From: BS150m-G50 sp964501185 [NCBI: uncultured Bacteroidia bacterium] | Lineage (GTDB): Bacteria > CAIWAD01 > BS150m-G50 | Assembly: GCA_964501185.1 (NCBI GenBank) | Contig: CAZCRT010000022.1 | Span: 41,835 to 49,096, forward strand | Reading direction: 5' to 3' | Length of the DNA stretch: 7,262 nt | In this document: positions 6,118-7,262 of the stretch, in pieces | Layout of the letters: each line of letters starts with the position of its first letter | Numbering within the stretch: the first letter of the stretch is position 1 | Translations under genes and position numbers: made by a program | Notes under the pieces: generated by a model | Seen by the model: only the letters and a program-made list of their open reading frames with translations | What the model was told of the DNA's origin: nothing | Database searches by the model: none

Positions 6118-7134
6118 ATGCGTAAGATCACACTCATGCTGGCTGGATTACTTTGCAACGCCTCTTTGCTGTTGGCAGGAACAGTAATTGGCCAGGGGGA
6201 GACAGTAGTTGTCGAGGGGGAGATGCAGGGCAACTATCAGCTCAACGGTGGTGAGCTGATTATCCGGGATGTCCCCGCTGATCTGGGTAAAATCGAGTTA
6301 AACAGTGGTATTCTGCGGGTGGACCACGGTTTCAGCAATCTGGATATGGAGGATTTTCCACTGCGGATTGAACCAGGTATAACTATAGATATGGGCATGT
6401 GGGATCTGACCGACACCGGATTGGATACTGTAGCGATTATCAATGGTGGTGCTCTCTCAATGCGCTGGTGTATTATTGCAGCAGAGCAGGTAGCGATCTG
6501 TTCAAATGAGACTTCGGAGCCCATTGTTGTCTTTGGTTGTTACTTCGGCCGGTCCCAACAGGCTTCAATTCAGTTGCTGGATGGTGATCTGCTGATTGAC
6601 AGTTGCCGCTTCGTTACCAACAATGTAGCTGTGCAGGTTTTCAATGATGCCCAGGTACTGATAGAGGATTGTCAGTTTATTGAAAGCAGCCAGGCTGTTG
6701 CGACCTACTCTGATAGCGCTTCTGTTGAAATCCAGAACTGTGATTTCATTGGCAATCAACTGCATGATGTCCATTGCCAGTCAGGTTCTGTTAACCTGGT
6801 AGAATGCTATCGCGATGGTGCTGCTGATCTGGTCGGGGATGTGATTGAGAATGATCCATTGCCGGACCAGCTCGGAGATGACCCCCCTGATCCCAGAATC
6901 ACCAGTGGGGACGCTGTTGGTCCCGATCTGCTCAGCTGGGTGGAGGTAAGGAAAACAGTAGAAGATCGTCCGATCCGGGTCGTTGAGTACAGGATCTACC
7001 GCAGTGATAATCCATATGCGGTTTTTGCTCCGGAGAATTATCTGACAACCACCTCCCAGACCTGGTACAATGATCCGGGTCATGGCGGCCTGGACAATGC
7101 GTTTTACAGGATTGTTGCCGTCAGCGGACCCTGA
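6118..7134 (+). CDS. Exported right-handed beta-helix protein with C-terminal Fn3-like domain
   Basis: The 338-aa product has a signal peptide (MRK, hydrophobic 5-19, cleavage probably after LLLA at 20) and should reach the periplasm or beyond. Residues about 25-240 are short beta strands in repeats of 22-23 residues. The clearest rungs carry a Cys followed two residues later by an aromatic: GCYF (140), SCRF (162), DCQF (184), NCDF (207). This fits the pectin-lyase-like parallel beta-helix fold. Residues about 270-336 (LLSWVEV ... YRIYRSDNPY ... FYRIVAVSGP) look like one fibronectin type III module. No polysaccharide-lyase catalytic triad was recognised, so a binding or structural role is as likely as an enzyme. 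GAGG, inside the last codons of the activator gene, lies 8 nt before the ATG, implying translational coupling. The protein ends with the Fn3 domain; no sorting anchor was seen. Confidence 0.8.
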   Translation: MRKITLMLAGLLCNASLLLAGTVIGQGETVVVEGEMQGNYQLNGGELIIRDVPADLGKIELNSGILRVDHGFSNLDMEDFPLRIEPGITIDMGMWDLTDTGLDTVAIINGGALSMRWCIIAAEQVAICSNETSEPIVVFGCYFGRSQQASIQLLDGDLLIDSCRFVTNNVAVQVFNDAQVLIEDCQFIESSQAVATYSDSASVEIQNCDFIGNQLHDVHCQSGSVNLVECYRDGAADLVGDVIENDPLPDQLGDDPPDPRITSGDAVGPDLLSWVEVRKTVEDRPIRVVEYRIYRSDNPYAVFAPENYLTTTSQTWYNDPGHGGLDNAFYRIVAVSGP

Positions 7135-7160
7135 TCTGTTGTCAGGCACATCAGGAATTT

Positions 7161-7187
7161 CAAAAGGGGGGCTGATGCCCCCTTTTG
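7161..7187 (+). terminator. Rho-independent terminator after the activator/beta-helix operon
   Basis: CAAAAGGGGG (7161-7170) pairs perfectly with CCCCCTTTTG (7178-7187) around a 7-nt loop GCTGATG. The GC-rich inner stem followed by four T is typical of an intrinsic terminator. The matching four A on the left side would let it work for transcription arriving from the right as well. It lies 26 nt after the stop codon of the beta-helix gene. Confidence 0.88.
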
Positions 7188-7209
7188 TACAATATGTTAT
7201 ATCGTCCTG

Positions 7210-7262
7210 AGAGGTGGTCCCGAAAAAATGGACACTCGCTTAAGTGTTTTTCTGTAGATTAA
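7210..7262. mobile_element. Possible edge of an insertion sequence (IS3-like end), unconfirmed
   Basis: After the terminator the sequence changes to 'gaggtggtcccgaaaaaa' and then 'tggacactcgcttaagtg'. The style TGGTCC-C-GAAAAA-TGGACACT resembles terminal sequence I associate with some IS3-family elements, which often begin with a TG and a run of A before a GGACA motif. No transposase frame is visible in the 53 bases left, and no second end or target duplication can be seen. Alternatively this is ordinary upstream sequence of the next gene; ACACT (7232-7236) and AGTGT (7243-7247) form a small inverted repeat followed by T-rich sequence. Confidence 0.25.

Noticed and set aside
6237-7149. Minus-strand open frames opposite the beta-helix gene
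   Set aside because: They mirror the repetitive coding strand, have no ribosome sites, and the plus-strand product has a signal peptide and clear fold repeats.

Overview
The window looks like a chromosomal segment of a Gram-negative bacterium, most likely a gammaproteobacterium. The grounds are an outer-membrane beta-barrel with a signal peptide, a sigma-54 (RpoN) activator, an AGCS sodium/amino-acid symporter, good Shine-Dalgarno sites and moderate GC content. The genus cannot be named from the sequence. No CRISPR array, rRNA, tRNA or complete transposase gene was seen.

Left third (1-2115, minus strand): one operon reading right to left. Its order is an outer-membrane beta-barrel protein (994-2115), an unrecognised 52-residue hydrophobic protein (820-978), a LolD/MacB-type ABC ATPase (54-767) and the first codons of what looks like its FtsX/MacB-type permease (1-29, running off the window). 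Tight spacing and strong ribosome sites suggest a trans-envelope export or lipoprotein-handling system whose substrate is unknown.

Middle (2116-3954): a divergent intergenic region of about 400 bp contains a fragment resembling a dispersed non-coding repeat and a compact GCAA-loop hairpin. It is followed on the plus strand by an alanine/glycine:Na+ symporter (2518-3954).

Right half (3955-7187, plus strand): a 322-bp regulatory region carries a perfect 19-bp palindrome superimposed on a sigma-70-type promoter with a perfect TATAAT, and a cluster of smaller inverted repeats. It drives a two-gene unit. The first gene is a sigma-54 activator whose sensory half is TPR-like, with no receiver, PAS or GAF domain seen (4277-6115). 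The second starts 2 nt after its stop and encodes an exported beta-helix protein with a C-terminal Fn3-like domain (6118-7134). A strong intrinsic terminator follows (7161-7187). The last bases may be the edge of an insertion sequence.

The points most worth a second look are the 52-aa operon protein, the six-rung cysteine ladder of the beta-helix protein, the palindromic promoter, and the pairing of a TPR-sensing RpoN activator with a secreted beta-helix protein. No link between the left operon, the symporter and the right operon can be shown from sequence alone.
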